A stretch of DNA of 64,000 bases from Halobacillus sp. Marseille-P3879 (GTDB taxonomy: Bacteria > Bacillota > Bacilli > Bacillales > Halobacillaceae), in the NCBI RefSeq assembly GCF_900240285.1, contig NZ_OESS01000003.1, forward strand, positions 186,001 to 250,000. The letters run 5' to 3'. The position numbers and the translations under genes are program-made. Shown here piece by piece: positions 8,414-16,761 of the stretch. The notes beneath the pieces are model-generated. The model ran no database searches. It was not told the DNA's origin and worked only from the letters and a program-made list of their open reading frames with translations. The stretch's first letter is position 1; every line of letters begins with the position of its first letter.

Positions 8414-8782
8414 ATGAGCGAAACTTTGAAGAAAACTTCACCTGATACCTGTGATACATTTTGTTACGACGAAGAAATCGTTAATCGAGTGCAGCCGGAA
8501 ATTGAGAAAGTGGAAGGCGTGGAATTGATTTTTAAAGCTTTATCGGATGCAACACGGATGAAAATTGCATATGCCTTAACGCTTGAGAAAGAACTTTGTG
8601 TCTGTGATGTGGCCAATATTATCGGTTCAACAACTGCCACAGCTTCTCATCATTTAAGGTTATTGCGTAACATGAAGTTAGCCAAATACCGCAAAGAAGG
8701 AAAACTTGTATTTTATTCTTTGGCTGATGATCATGTTCATCAGTTAGTATCGATTGCTTTACTACACTCAAAAGAGGGTTGA
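8414..8782 (+). CDS. cadC: ArsR/SmtB-family metal-responsive repressor CadC
   Basis: 122 residues with a winged helix (CDVANIIGSTTATASHHLRLLRNMKLAKYRKEGKLVFYSL). The alpha-3N metal site of CadC is present: two N-terminal Cys in DTCDTFCYDEE and the ELCVCD pair in the recognition domain. It should release DNA when Cd(II), Pb(II) or Zn(II) binds. The ATG at 8414 is chosen because GAGGTG lies 5 nt upstream; a GTG two codons earlier overlaps that site. The promoter and operator lie directly upstream and cadA follows 24 nt downstream, the classical cadCA arrangement. Confidence 0.92.
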   Translation: MSETLKKTSPDTCDTFCYDEEIVNRVQPEIEKVEGVELIFKALSDATRMKIAYALTLEKELCVCDVANIIGSTTATASHHLRLLRNMKLAKYRKEGKLVFYSLADDHVHQLVSIALLHSKEG

Positions 8783-8806
8783 TGGGAATAGATAGGAGGG
8801 ACACCG

Positions 8807-11392
8807 ATGAGTCGCATAGAAAAAGAAGTACAATCAAGTTGTTGTTCAAGTCATGCGGAGCAGGAAGCCGCACAAGGTAATTCCTGCTGCTCTGAAGAAG
8901 GGACGAAAGAAGCAACTGTCACTTCAACATGCTGTGAAAGTGATACGAGCGCGAAAGAAGCTTCATCCACTTCAAGGTGCTGCGGTAATGATACAAATAC
9001 GAAAGAAGAAGAAACCATTTCATCTTGTTGTAGTACGGGAGAAAGTAAAAACGAACAAGTGGATCCAGTGAAGCGTCAGCCAGAAGGGCAAAAAAACATG
9101 GAATACAAAATTAATGGAATGGACTGTCCTTCCTGTGCCGCAACCATTGAAAAAGGCCTTCAAAAGACTAAAGGCATTCAGTCGGTGCACGTTAATTATG
9201 GTACCGGGAAAATGGCTGTGGGTGCCGATGAGCGATCTGTATATGATGAAATTCCTAAACAGGTTCGCAAATTAGGCTTTGAAGCAGAGCCTTTAGGCAA
9301 AAACATGCAGACGTATAAAATCGAAGGCATGGATTGTGGCTCCTGTGCGATGACGATTGAAAAGCATTTAAGTAAAAATCCGAATGTACAAGAGGTTCAG
9401 GTGAATTTTTCTACAGGAAAAATGCAAGTGGATCATACGACGAATCAAAACGAAATTATAAAAGAGGTTCAAAGAGCTGGTTTTGACGCTTCCTTAGACT
9501 CAATAAATAACCAGAAAGAAGAAACCTCTGATAAAAAGAATAAAGGAATCTCAACCACCACCATATCCGGGATATTTCTGGCTCTTGGTTTCATGGGTTC
9601 TTTTACGAACGTAACCCCTGAGTTAATTACGGCCTTATATGCAGCATCGATTCTTATCGGTGGATTTAAACCAGCGAAGAGCGCCTTTTATGCCATTAAA
9701 AGCGGTTCCTTAGACATGAATGTGCTTATGGCCTCGGCAGCTATTGGAGCAGCTCTCATTGGAGAATGGTTTGAAGGAGCGATGGTTGTATGGCTTTTCG
9801 CCTTAGGGAACACCTTACAAAACAGGTCGATTGAGCGTACCAGAGACTCGATACGAAATTTAATGAACCTGACTCCTTCCGAAGCTACCGTTAAATCGGG
9901 GGATCAACTTATCCGGAAACCAGTCGAAGAAGTCGAAATTAATGATATTATTGTTATCAAACCCGGAGAGAAAATGCCGCTTGATGGAGAGGTTTTAGCT
10001 GGTGCATCAAGCATTAACCAGGCTCCCATCACCGGAGAATCCTTGCCCGTAGATAAACAGCAGGGAGATACGGTTTATGCAGGTACGGTCAATGAAAGTG
10101 GATCTTTAGAAGTTAAGGTTACGAAGTTAGTGGAAGATACAACGATTGCAAAAATCATTCATCTTGTCGAAGAGGCTCAAGGGAAAAGAGCCCCGACCCA
10201 GGCATTTGTGGATCGCTTTGCAAGTGTCTACACCCCTATTGTTTTTATTCTTGCTCTTCTTGTCATGGTCGTACCTCCAGTGTTTGGATTCGGATCATGG
10301 GGAGAGTGGCTCTATAAAGGTCTTGCATTATTAGTGGTTGCCTGCCCTTGTGCATTGGTTATTTCTACACCAGTGGCGATTGTGTCTGCGATTGGAAATG
10401 CAGCTAAAAATGGAGTCCTCATCAAAGGAGGAACTTTCTTAGAGAAGGCTGGGGCCATTCAGGCGATTGCTTTTGATAAGACAGGGACGCTTACAGAAGG
10501 TAAACCAAAAGTTGCCGAAGTCATTTCTCTTCAAAACAATAGAGATGAGTTAATTGGAATTACCCGAACCATTGAAGAACATTCAACTCACCCGATCGCT
10601 CAAGCCATCACCACTTATGCTGTCGAGCGAAACATCGGTGCCAGGAAAGGTGAAGACTTCAAAGCCATAGCGGGTAAAGGAGCCCAGGCTACAATTAACG
10701 GTACGACCTATTTTGCAGGAAATCCTAAATTGTTTAAAGACATGGAAGTTCCTCTTCATGAAGTTGAAGAACGTATTGATTCATTACAAAAAAACGGAAA
10801 CACGCTTGTAGTGATAGGTACTCGAACCGAGGTTCTAGGTCTTATAGCTGTTGCGGATACCATCCGTGACATCACGGTCCAATCCATTCAAAAGCTCAAG
10901 CAAGTTGGAATGGATGAAATGGTCATGTTGACGGGGGATAATGAAGGAACAGCGAAAAAAATTGCAAATGAAACAGGTGTCGACCGCTACTTTGCTGAAT
11001 TGTTACCTGAAGACAAAGTGACTGCTGTGAAGAAATTACAGGATGAAGGTAAGCGTGTGGCTATGGTAGGGGATGGAATTAATGATGCCCCGGCTCTTGC
11101 GACAGCGGATCTTGGAATCGCCATGGGTGGTGCGGGAACGGATACAGCCATGGAAACCGCCGATATTGTACTCATGGCGGATAATTTGGAAAAACTTCCG
11201 CATACGATCCGTTTGAGCCGAAGAGCCTTAAACGTTATTAAACAGAATGTCTGGTTTTCTCTGCTTACGAAACTGGCAGCGTTGATTTTGATTTTCCCAG
11301 GATTTTTAACCTTATGGATGGCTGTGTTAAGTGACACGGGTGCTGCTCTGTTGGTCATTCTTAACAGTATGAGATTGCTAAGACAGAAATAA
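8807..11392 (+). CDS. cadA: P1B-type heavy-metal ATPase (Cd/Zn/Pb exporter)
   Basis: 861 residues, longer than typical CadA (about 730). Residues 1-78 are a low-complexity segment with five Cys-Cys pairs at 12-13, 27-28, 42-43, 58-59 and 74-75, spaced 15-16 residues apart. Two HMA metal-binding domains follow (GMDCPSC at 104-110 and GMDCGSC at 174-180). Then come membrane helices, the actuator TGES loop (APITGESLPVDK), the CPC transport motif (VACPCALVIST), the phosphorylated Asp in FDKTGTLTEGK, the HP motif (EEHSTHPIAQA) and MVGDGINDAPALA. It pumps divalent soft metals out of the cytoplasm. AGGAGGG precedes the ATG. The Cys-Cys prefix is unusual and may buffer or sense metal. Confidence 0.93.
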   Translation: MSRIEKEVQSSCCSSHAEQEAAQGNSCCSEEGTKEATVTSTCCESDTSAKEASSTSRCCGNDTNTKEEETISSCCSTGESKNEQVDPVKRQPEGQKNMEYKINGMDCPSCAATIEKGLQKTKGIQSVHVNYGTGKMAVGADERSVYDEIPKQVRKLGFEAEPLGKNMQTYKIEGMDCGSCAMTIEKHLSKNPNVQEVQVNFSTGKMQVDHTTNQNEIIKEVQRAGFDASLDSINNQKEETSDKKNKGISTTTISGIFLALGFMGSFTNVTPELITALYAASILIGGFKPAKSAFYAIKSGSLDMNVLMASAAIGAALIGEWFEGAMVVWLFALGNTLQNRSIERTRDSIRNLMNLTPSEATVKSGDQLIRKPVEEVEINDIIVIKPGEKMPLDGEVLAGASSINQAPITGESLPVDKQQGDTVYAGTVNESGSLEVKVTKLVEDTTIAKIIHLVEEAQGKRAPTQAFVDRFASVYTPIVFILALLVMVVPPVFGFGSWGEWLYKGLALLVVACPCALVISTPVAIVSAIGNAAKNGVLIKGGTFLEKAGAIQAIAFDKTGTLTEGKPKVAEVISLQNNRDELIGITRTIEEHSTHPIAQAITTYAVERNIGARKGEDFKAIAGKGAQATINGTTYFAGNPKLFKDMEVPLHEVEERIDSLQKNGNTLVVIGTRTEVLGLIAVADTIRDITVQSIQKLKQVGMDEMVMLTGDNEGTAKKIANETGVDRYFAELLPEDKVTAVKKLQDEGKRVAMVGDGINDAPALATADLGIAMGGAGTDTAMETADIVLMADNLEKLPHTIRLSRRALNVIKQNVWFSLLTKLAALILIFPGFLTLWMAVLSDTGAALLVILNSMRLLRQK

Positions 11393-11401
11393 TCAACACA
11401 G

Positions 11402-11436
11402 AAAGATACCCCTCTTTTAAGAGGTGGTATCTTTTA
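11402..11436 (+). terminator. intrinsic terminator of the cad operon
   Basis: AAAGATACC and CCTCTT pair across a small loop with AAGAGG and GGTATCTTT, followed by TTTTA. Confidence 0.85.
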
Positions 11437-11492
11437 TTAAATTTGTATATAAAAGCAAAGTAATCATAATTCTAATCGTTGGGAGAGAGAAT

Positions 11493-12305
11493 ATGAGTGG
11501 ACAAAAAGAAAACAATCGGTCAGCTATTATCTCGTTATATGAAAGCCAACATAACGAAAAAGATATGGTGAATTCTCACTTTCATCATACCCATCAGATT
11601 TTATACACCTTGGAAGGAGAAGGGACATGTATACTCAGTGAGCAGCAGCACGAAATAGCGAGGGATAATTATATTATTATTCCACCTTTAACTGAGCACT
11701 CGATTATGGCTAAGTCGAAAATGACTATTTTAGTGCTTGAATTTGATACCGGAGTATTAAGTGATGATGTCCAGCGGCAATTGATACCGACCGTTTTCCA
11801 AAAAGCACGTGTACAGAAATTAAGTACATTTGACAGCAGTGAACTTCGTCAGCTTCTTCGGAAAATGTTATATGAACAATCACATGGCGACCGTTTCTGG
11901 GAAATGGCATTAAAAGTGTATATGACAGAACTACTTTTTACAATTGCCCGTTCCTATCAAGAAACACCGCAGGCAGATACCAATACTCTCCGAGTAGAAC
12001 GGCTGCGGCATTATATTGACACACGTTATTTTGATATCAAAAATGCAGAAGATATTGCCAACCGCATGGGGATGAGCAAGAGGTATATGCAAAGTATCTT
12101 CAAAGAGTATAACGATATCACCCCAATGCAGTATTTAACGGAAGTGCGTTTGGGTTTAGTCAAACAGCTGCTAGTTGAAACTGAGAAGGATATTGTGTCG
12201 ATTTGCTTTGAAGTTGGCTTTGAATCCCTTTCTACTTTTTATCGTTTATTTAAGAAACATATCGGCGTCCCACCTAACATGTATCGAAAAACCCAAAGAG
12301 GGTGA
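11493..12305 (+). CDS. AraC-family regulator with cupin sensor domain
   Basis: 270 residues. The N-terminal half is a cupin-like ligand domain (SHFHHTHQILYTLEGEGTCIL, then DNYIIIPPLTEHSI). The C-terminal about 100 residues hold two HTH motifs (NAEDIANRMGMSKRYMQSIFKEYNDITPMQYLTEVRL and IVSICFEVGFESLSTFYRLFKKHIGVPP). I chose the ATG at 11493 after GGGAGAGAG; the longer frame would begin inside the upstream terminator. It sits upstream of, and in the same direction as, the oxidoreductase operon and probably activates it in response to its sugar. The inducer is unknown. Confidence 0.88.
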   Translation: MSGQKENNRSAIISLYESQHNEKDMVNSHFHHTHQILYTLEGEGTCILSEQQHEIARDNYIIIPPLTEHSIMAKSKMTILVLEFDTGVLSDDVQRQLIPTVFQKARVQKLSTFDSSELRQLLRKMLYEQSHGDRFWEMALKVYMTELLFTIARSYQETPQADTNTLRVERLRHYIDTRYFDIKNAEDIANRMGMSKRYMQSIFKEYNDITPMQYLTEVRLGLVKQLLVETEKDIVSICFEVGFESLSTFYRLFKKHIGVPPNMYRKTQRG

Positions 12306-12367
12306 GGGTACATTATTGATTTCCGAAACTGAGAATATGGTTCCTCTTTTAATAAGACAGCGCTTGT

Positions 12368-12381
12368 TGACAGCGTTTACA
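12368..12381 (+). promoter_or_regulatory. cre site of the sugar-oxidation operon
   Basis: TGACAGCGTTTACA matches TGWNANCGNTNWCA at every position. It overlaps a possible -35 (TTGACA at 12367) and lies 30 nt before the first oxidoreductase gene, so CcpA repression is likely. Confidence 0.7.
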
Positions 12382-12410
12382 CTGTTGGTAATCAATAGAG
12401 GAGGGATCAA

Positions 12411-13562
12411 ATGGGTACACGTACGATTGGAATAATTATGAATGGTGTGACTGGACGTATGGGGACCAGGCAGCACTTAATTCGATCTATAGTTGCTATT
12501 CGAGAACAGGGAGGGGTTGACCTTGGAAATGGAGAATTTCTCATGCCGGACCCTATCCTTGTAGGACGTAATGAAGATAAATTAAAGTCACTTTCGGAGA
12601 AATATTCTATTGAACGCTGGACTACGAATCTATCAGAAGCTTTATCCGATGGGAACAATGTGATTTACTTTGATTCTCAAACCACCTCAAGACGAGAAAA
12701 AGCAATTAAACAGGCTATTGAGGCAGGCAAACATATTTATTGTGAAAAACCAACTTCGACATCTTTAGAAGGCGCTCTTGAACTTGCGAAGCTAGCTAAG
12801 GAAGCTGGAGTGAAAAATGGTGTGGTACAAGATAAATTATTTTTGCCGGGCGTTATGAAGTTGAAAAGATTATTGGATGCCGGTTTCTTTGGAGATATTT
12901 TGTCGGTACGGATGGAGTTTGGTTATTGGGTATTTGAGGGAGATTGGCAAGAGGGCCAGCGTCCTTCTTGGAATTACAAGAAAGAAGAAGGAGGGGGGAT
13001 TATTGTAGATATGTTCCCTCACTGGCGGTATGTTTTAGATTATCTTTTTGGTTCTGTACAAGCGTTATCGGCCGTAGCGGCTACTCATATTCCAGAACGT
13101 GTAGATGAAGAAGGACAGACCTATAAGGCGACAGCCGATGATGCAGCTTATGCAATTCTTGAACTAGAAAATGGAGTAATCGCCAGTGTGAATTCTTCCT
13201 GGACTGTTCGTGTTAATCGTGATGATCTATTAACCATTCAGGTAGATGGGACAGAAGGAAGTGCCGTCGCTGGACTTAGAGACTGCAAGACTCAGCATAA
13301 GGTCAACACACCTAAACCTGTTTGGAATCCTGACTTAGAAAATACAATTGATTTTGAAGACCAGTGGGAGAAAGTCCCTGATAATCAAGTATTTGAAAAT
13401 GCTTTTAAAATTCAATGGGAAATGTTCTTAAAGCACATCGACCAAGGGGAGAATTTTCCGTGGGATTTACTAGAAGGAGCTAAGGGGATGCAGTTAGCTG
13501 AGCTTGGATTGAAATCTTCTGAAAAACGCTGCTGGCTTGAAGTGCCGAGCTTGGAAGTGTAA
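12411..13562 (+). CDS. Gfo/Idh/MocA-family dehydrogenase (first of the operon)
   Basis: 383 residues with a Rossmann N-terminus that is unusual for the family (GIIMNGVTGRMGTRQHL rather than a plain GxGxxG). The EKP motif is present (HIYCEKPTSTSLEGAL) with its catalytic-site Lys. The C-terminal beta-sheet domain includes GGGIIVDMFPHWRYVLDYLFG, whose His is a usual active-site residue. It should oxidise or reduce a sugar or polyol using NAD(P). GAGGAGGG precedes the ATG. It is followed 14 nt later by the DUF993 gene, a pairing that suggests the product is cleaved or rearranged by that aldolase-like protein. Substrate unknown. Confidence 0.85.
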   Translation: MGTRTIGIIMNGVTGRMGTRQHLIRSIVAIREQGGVDLGNGEFLMPDPILVGRNEDKLKSLSEKYSIERWTTNLSEALSDGNNVIYFDSQTTSRREKAIKQAIEAGKHIYCEKPTSTSLEGALELAKLAKEAGVKNGVVQDKLFLPGVMKLKRLLDAGFFGDILSVRMEFGYWVFEGDWQEGQRPSWNYKKEEGGGIIVDMFPHWRYVLDYLFGSVQALSAVAATHIPERVDEEGQTYKATADDAAYAILELENGVIASVNSSWTVRVNRDDLLTIQVDGTEGSAVAGLRDCKTQHKVNTPKPVWNPDLENTIDFEDQWEKVPDNQVFENAFKIQWEMFLKHIDQGENFPWDLLEGAKGMQLAELGLKSSEKRCWLEVPSLEV

Positions 13563-13576
13563 AGGAGACTATGGAT

Positions 13577-14761
13577 ATGAATCATTCTATTTATCTACCC
13601 AAACAAGATGGAACGACTTATCACTATCAACTAACTCAAACAGAGGCATTGCCCCAACCTTCTAAAAGTACTTTCAAGTCAAGAGTAGCCTATTCTGCAG
13701 CTCATGTAGTGACAAATCCATTTGGCAGCAGCGATCCTGTTAAAGAACCAGCCATTGATTGGGAACAAACAATGAAATATCGTCATTATCTTTGGTCACT
13801 AGGCATGTCGGTAGCTGAAGCCATGGATACAGCGCAGCGGGGGATGGGGTTACAATGGTCTCATGCTAAGGAGCTCATTACCCGTTCAGTGCAAGAAGCA
13901 AAAAGCGTCGGGGGAAATATTGCCAGCGGTGCTGGGACAGACCATCTGACTCCGGATCCACAAATGACGATAGAGGAAGTTGTTAATGCTTATGAGGAAC
14001 AAGTGTCCTACATAGAGGCAGCCGGAAGTAAAGTCATATTAATGGCTAGCCGGGCATTGGCTTCCTGCGCCCGGTCAGCAGAAGATTATGAATACGTATA
14101 CGGCAGAATTTTAGATCAAGTTTCTCAGCCTGTAATTCTCCATTGGTTAGGCGAAATGTTCGATCCTAATCTATCAGGCTATTGGGGAAATGAGGATATA
14201 GACGAAGCGATGGAGGTTTTACTTCGTATTATTGAAAGACATGCAGATAAAATTGAAGGAATTAAAATCTCATTATTAGACGATCAAAAGGAAATAAAAA
14301 TGCGAAGACGCCTCCCGCAAAGTGTAAAGATGTACACGGGGGACGACTTCAATTACCCATCTTTAATCGAAGGAGATGAGCAAGGGTATAGTCATGCCTT
14401 GTTAGGCATTTTTGATCCGATCGCACCGGCTGCAGCCTCTGCTATGCAGGACTTGGATCATGGTGACATTCAAAAATTCAGAGACAAACTTGATCGCACG
14501 GTTCCGCTCGCCCGCCACATCTTTCAAAAGCCTACGTACGCCTACAAAACGGGTGTTGTGTTTTTAGCTTATTTAAATGGTCATCAGCCCCATTTTCGAA
14601 TGATAGCTGGTGCAGAAAGCGCCCGTTCGATTTTACACTTCGCAAAGCTTTTTGAGCTTGCAGATCAGGCTCAAGTTTTGAAAGACCCTGCACGGGCAGT
14701 CGAAAAGATGAAACCAGTTCTTCAATTAGCCGGGGTTCATCAGAGCGAGGTGATTAAATGA
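13577..14761 (+). CDS. DUF993 dihydrodipicolinate-synthase-like (aldolase-fold) protein
   Basis: About 394 residues that I recognise as the DUF993 group within the class-I aldolase/DHDPS-like proteins. Features: AYSAAHVVTNPFG near residue 40, SGAGTDHLTPD, VILMASRALASCARS, PVILHWLGEMFDPNLSGYWG, and IEGIKISLLDDQKEIKMRRRLP, where a Lys sits where DHDPS-type enzymes form a Schiff base. The reaction is unknown; a retro-aldol or related C-C cleavage of an oxidised sugar is plausible. I prefer the ATG at 13577 (AAAGGAG 9 nt upstream) to the one at 13571. The stop overlaps the next start (ATGA), so the genes are translationally coupled. Confidence 0.75.
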   Translation: MNHSIYLPKQDGTTYHYQLTQTEALPQPSKSTFKSRVAYSAAHVVTNPFGSSDPVKEPAIDWEQTMKYRHYLWSLGMSVAEAMDTAQRGMGLQWSHAKELITRSVQEAKSVGGNIASGAGTDHLTPDPQMTIEEVVNAYEEQVSYIEAAGSKVILMASRALASCARSAEDYEYVYGRILDQVSQPVILHWLGEMFDPNLSGYWGNEDIDEAMEVLLRIIERHADKIEGIKISLLDDQKEIKMRRRLPQSVKMYTGDDFNYPSLIEGDEQGYSHALLGIFDPIAPAAASAMQDLDHGDIQKFRDKLDRTVPLARHIFQKPTYAYKTGVVFLAYLNGHQPHFRMIAGAESARSILHFAKLFELADQAQVLKDPARAVEKMKPVLQLAGVHQSEVIK

Positions 14762-15579
14762 GCGAGAAGGTAGATCTTAACCGGTTAAGCTTGAATCAAA
14801 TAACAACCGAAAACTGGTCATTAAAAGAATCCATTGATGGCTGTGTTCGCAACGAAATTCCAACGATATCTGTATGGCGTCATAAACTTGCTGAAGCTGG
14901 TTTAAAGGAAAGTAAAAGAATGATCCAGTCTGCAGGCCTTAGCGTTTCAAGTCTCTGCCGCGGTGGAATGTTTCCAGCTCCAACAGAATTAGAGCGCAGG
15001 AAACGGATTGATGATAATAAAAAAGCGATCGAGGAAGCTGCTGAATTAGGCACGGATGTACTTGTTTTAGTATGTGGTCCAGCTCCCAATAAAAATTTAT
15101 CTGAAAGCCGTAAATGGGTCCAAGCTGGAATTGAGTCTATTATTCCTTTTGCTAAGCAGCACAGTGTGAAACTGGGTATTGAACCGTTACACCCTATGTA
15201 TGCGGCTGACAGGTCAGTCATTACGACACTTGGAGAAGCCAATGTGATGCAAAAGTCGTTGGGCTCCTCTCAGGTTGGGGTCATCGTCGATGTTTTTCAC
15301 GTATGGTGGGACTCGTTTTTATATGAAGAAATTGAACGTGCAAACGGGGCAATATTAGGATTTCATGTGTCTGACTGGAAGGTGCCGCTCCCTGATATCT
15401 TTAAAGGCCGCTCGATGATGGGAGAGGGAGTAATTGATATTCCCCGTATTCGACAGGCTGTAGAAGAAAACGGGTATCACGGTCCGATTGAAGTGGAAAT
15501 TATTAATCAAGACATATGGGACATGCCTGGGGACGAGACATTGCAATGGATGAAAAAGAGTTTTGTTGAACACGTGTAA
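14758..15579 (+). CDS. sugar phosphate isomerase/epimerase-like TIM-barrel protein
   Basis: 273 residues of the xylose-isomerase-like/AP-endonuclease-2 superfamily. Metal-site segments are visible: LGIEPLHPMYAADRS (Glu), VGVIVDVFHVWWD (Asp, His), LGFHVSDWKVP (His) and GPIEVEIINQD (Glu). Members isomerise, epimerise, dehydrate or beta-eliminate sugars, including 3-keto-glycosides. It overlaps the DUF993 gene by 4 nt, and a weak terminator-like hairpin follows it. Together with the Gfo/Idh enzymes it fits an oxidation-then-rearrangement pathway. Exact reaction unknown. Confidence 0.8.
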   Translation: MSEKVDLNRLSLNQITTENWSLKESIDGCVRNEIPTISVWRHKLAEAGLKESKRMIQSAGLSVSSLCRGGMFPAPTELERRKRIDDNKKAIEEAAELGTDVLVLVCGPAPNKNLSESRKWVQAGIESIIPFAKQHSVKLGIEPLHPMYAADRSVITTLGEANVMQKSLGSSQVGVIVDVFHVWWDSFLYEEIERANGAILGFHVSDWKVPLPDIFKGRSMMGEGVIDIPRIRQAVEENGYHGPIEVEIINQDIWDMPGDETLQWMKKSFVEHV

Positions 15580-15587
15580 ATTGTCTT

Positions 15588-15618
15588 AGAACGGGGCGTC
15601 ATTTGCTCCGTTCTCTTT
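15588..15618 (+). terminator. internal hairpin within the sugar operon
   Basis: AGAACGGGGC pairs with GCTCCGTTCT (one G-U), followed by CTTTC. The T-run is weak, so partial termination or transcript processing between operon halves is more likely than a full stop. Confidence 0.5.
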
Positions 15619-15666
15619 CATTATAAAGAGTGAGTGAATTAAAGGAGAAGGAGGGAGTCCATCGTC

Positions 15667-16761
15667 ATGAGTTTCGTTAAATCTACGCAGCATACAAATT
15701 TTGAACCGGAACATCACCAGGAAGTCCCCGTAAAAGAAGGGGAGGTTTATATTGCAGTTTCTTGTTTAGAACACGGCCATATTTACAGTATGTGCCAGGG
15801 GATGAAGGAGGCGGGGGCTCTGATTCGCTGGGTATGGGACAAAGACCCCGAGAAGATAAGAGATTTTCAAAATGTCTTTCCAGAGGCAAAACGAGCTACC
15901 TCTTTTCAGCAAATTTTAGAAGATGAAACCGTCCATATGGTTGCTTGTGCAGCGATTCCTTCCGAACGGTGCGATACAGGGTTACAAGTGCTTGATGCTG
16001 GAAAACATTTTTTTTCAGCTAAAGCCCCTTTTACAACGATTGATCAATTAAGAGCAGCTGAACACAAAGTTAAACAAACAGGTCTTCGCTGGGCTGTATT
16101 TTACAGTGAGAGACTTCAAGTAGAATGTGCCGGTTTTGCGGAACAATTAATCCAAAAGGGAGCAATTGGAGAGGTGGTTCAAGTCATGGGATTAGGTCCA
16201 CACCGGTTGAAAATTAATAATCGTCCTGAATGGTTTTTCTGGAAAGACACGTATGGCGGTATTATATGTGACATCGGAAGCCATCAAATCGAGCAGTTTC
16301 TATGGTTTGCAGGAGCTGAGGACGCTGAAGTATTAAGCAGTACGACTCGAAATCATGATCACTCTGAGTACCCTGAATTTGAAAGTTACGGGGACGCCCA
16401 CTTAAGAGCAGATAATGGAGTTACCCATTACTTTCGAGTCGATTGGTTTACCCCTGATGGGCTGAGCAACTGGGGAGAGGGACGGACCATTATTCTTGGT
16501 ACGGAGGGATACATTGAACTACGAAAGTACGTTGATATTCCTGATTCAGAAGGTGAGCGCTTATACCTGGTCAACCACGGAGGGGAAAGAAAATACAATG
16601 TAAGTGGAAAGGTTGGGTATCCATATTTTTATCGCTTAGCACACGATATTATTGAAGGTACAGATACTGCTATGCCACAAGAACATGTGTTCAAAGCAGC
16701 TGAGCTTTGTTTATTAGCCCAGCAAGAAGCCGATCAATTAATGGCGAGGAGAGTGGATTGA
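15667..16761 (+). CDS. Gfo/Idh/MocA-family oxidoreductase (second copy, divergent motif)
   Basis: 364 residues. About 25 residues precede the Rossmann start (VYIAVSCLEHGHIYSMCQGM). The normal EKP motif is replaced by HFFSAKAPFTT, which keeps a Lys but not Glu before it. The C-terminal domain has YGGIICDIGSHQIEQFLWFAG with the conserved His. The sheet continues with NWGEGRTIILGTEGYIELRK. The start follows AAAGGAGAAGGAGGG. It directly abuts the third oxidoreductase gene (stop 16761, start 16762). It may act on a different intermediate from its partner, for example as the reductase of an oxidation-elimination-reduction route. Substrate unknown. Confidence 0.82.
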   Translation: MSFVKSTQHTNFEPEHHQEVPVKEGEVYIAVSCLEHGHIYSMCQGMKEAGALIRWVWDKDPEKIRDFQNVFPEAKRATSFQQILEDETVHMVACAAIPSERCDTGLQVLDAGKHFFSAKAPFTTIDQLRAAEHKVKQTGLRWAVFYSERLQVECAGFAEQLIQKGAIGEVVQVMGLGPHRLKINNRPEWFFWKDTYGGIICDIGSHQIEQFLWFAGAEDAEVLSSTTRNHDHSEYPEFESYGDAHLRADNGVTHYFRVDWFTPDGLSNWGEGRTIILGTEGYIELRKYVDIPDSEGERLYLVNHGGERKYNVSGKVGYPYFYRLAHDIIEGTDTAMPQEHVFKAAELCLLAQQEADQLMARRVD

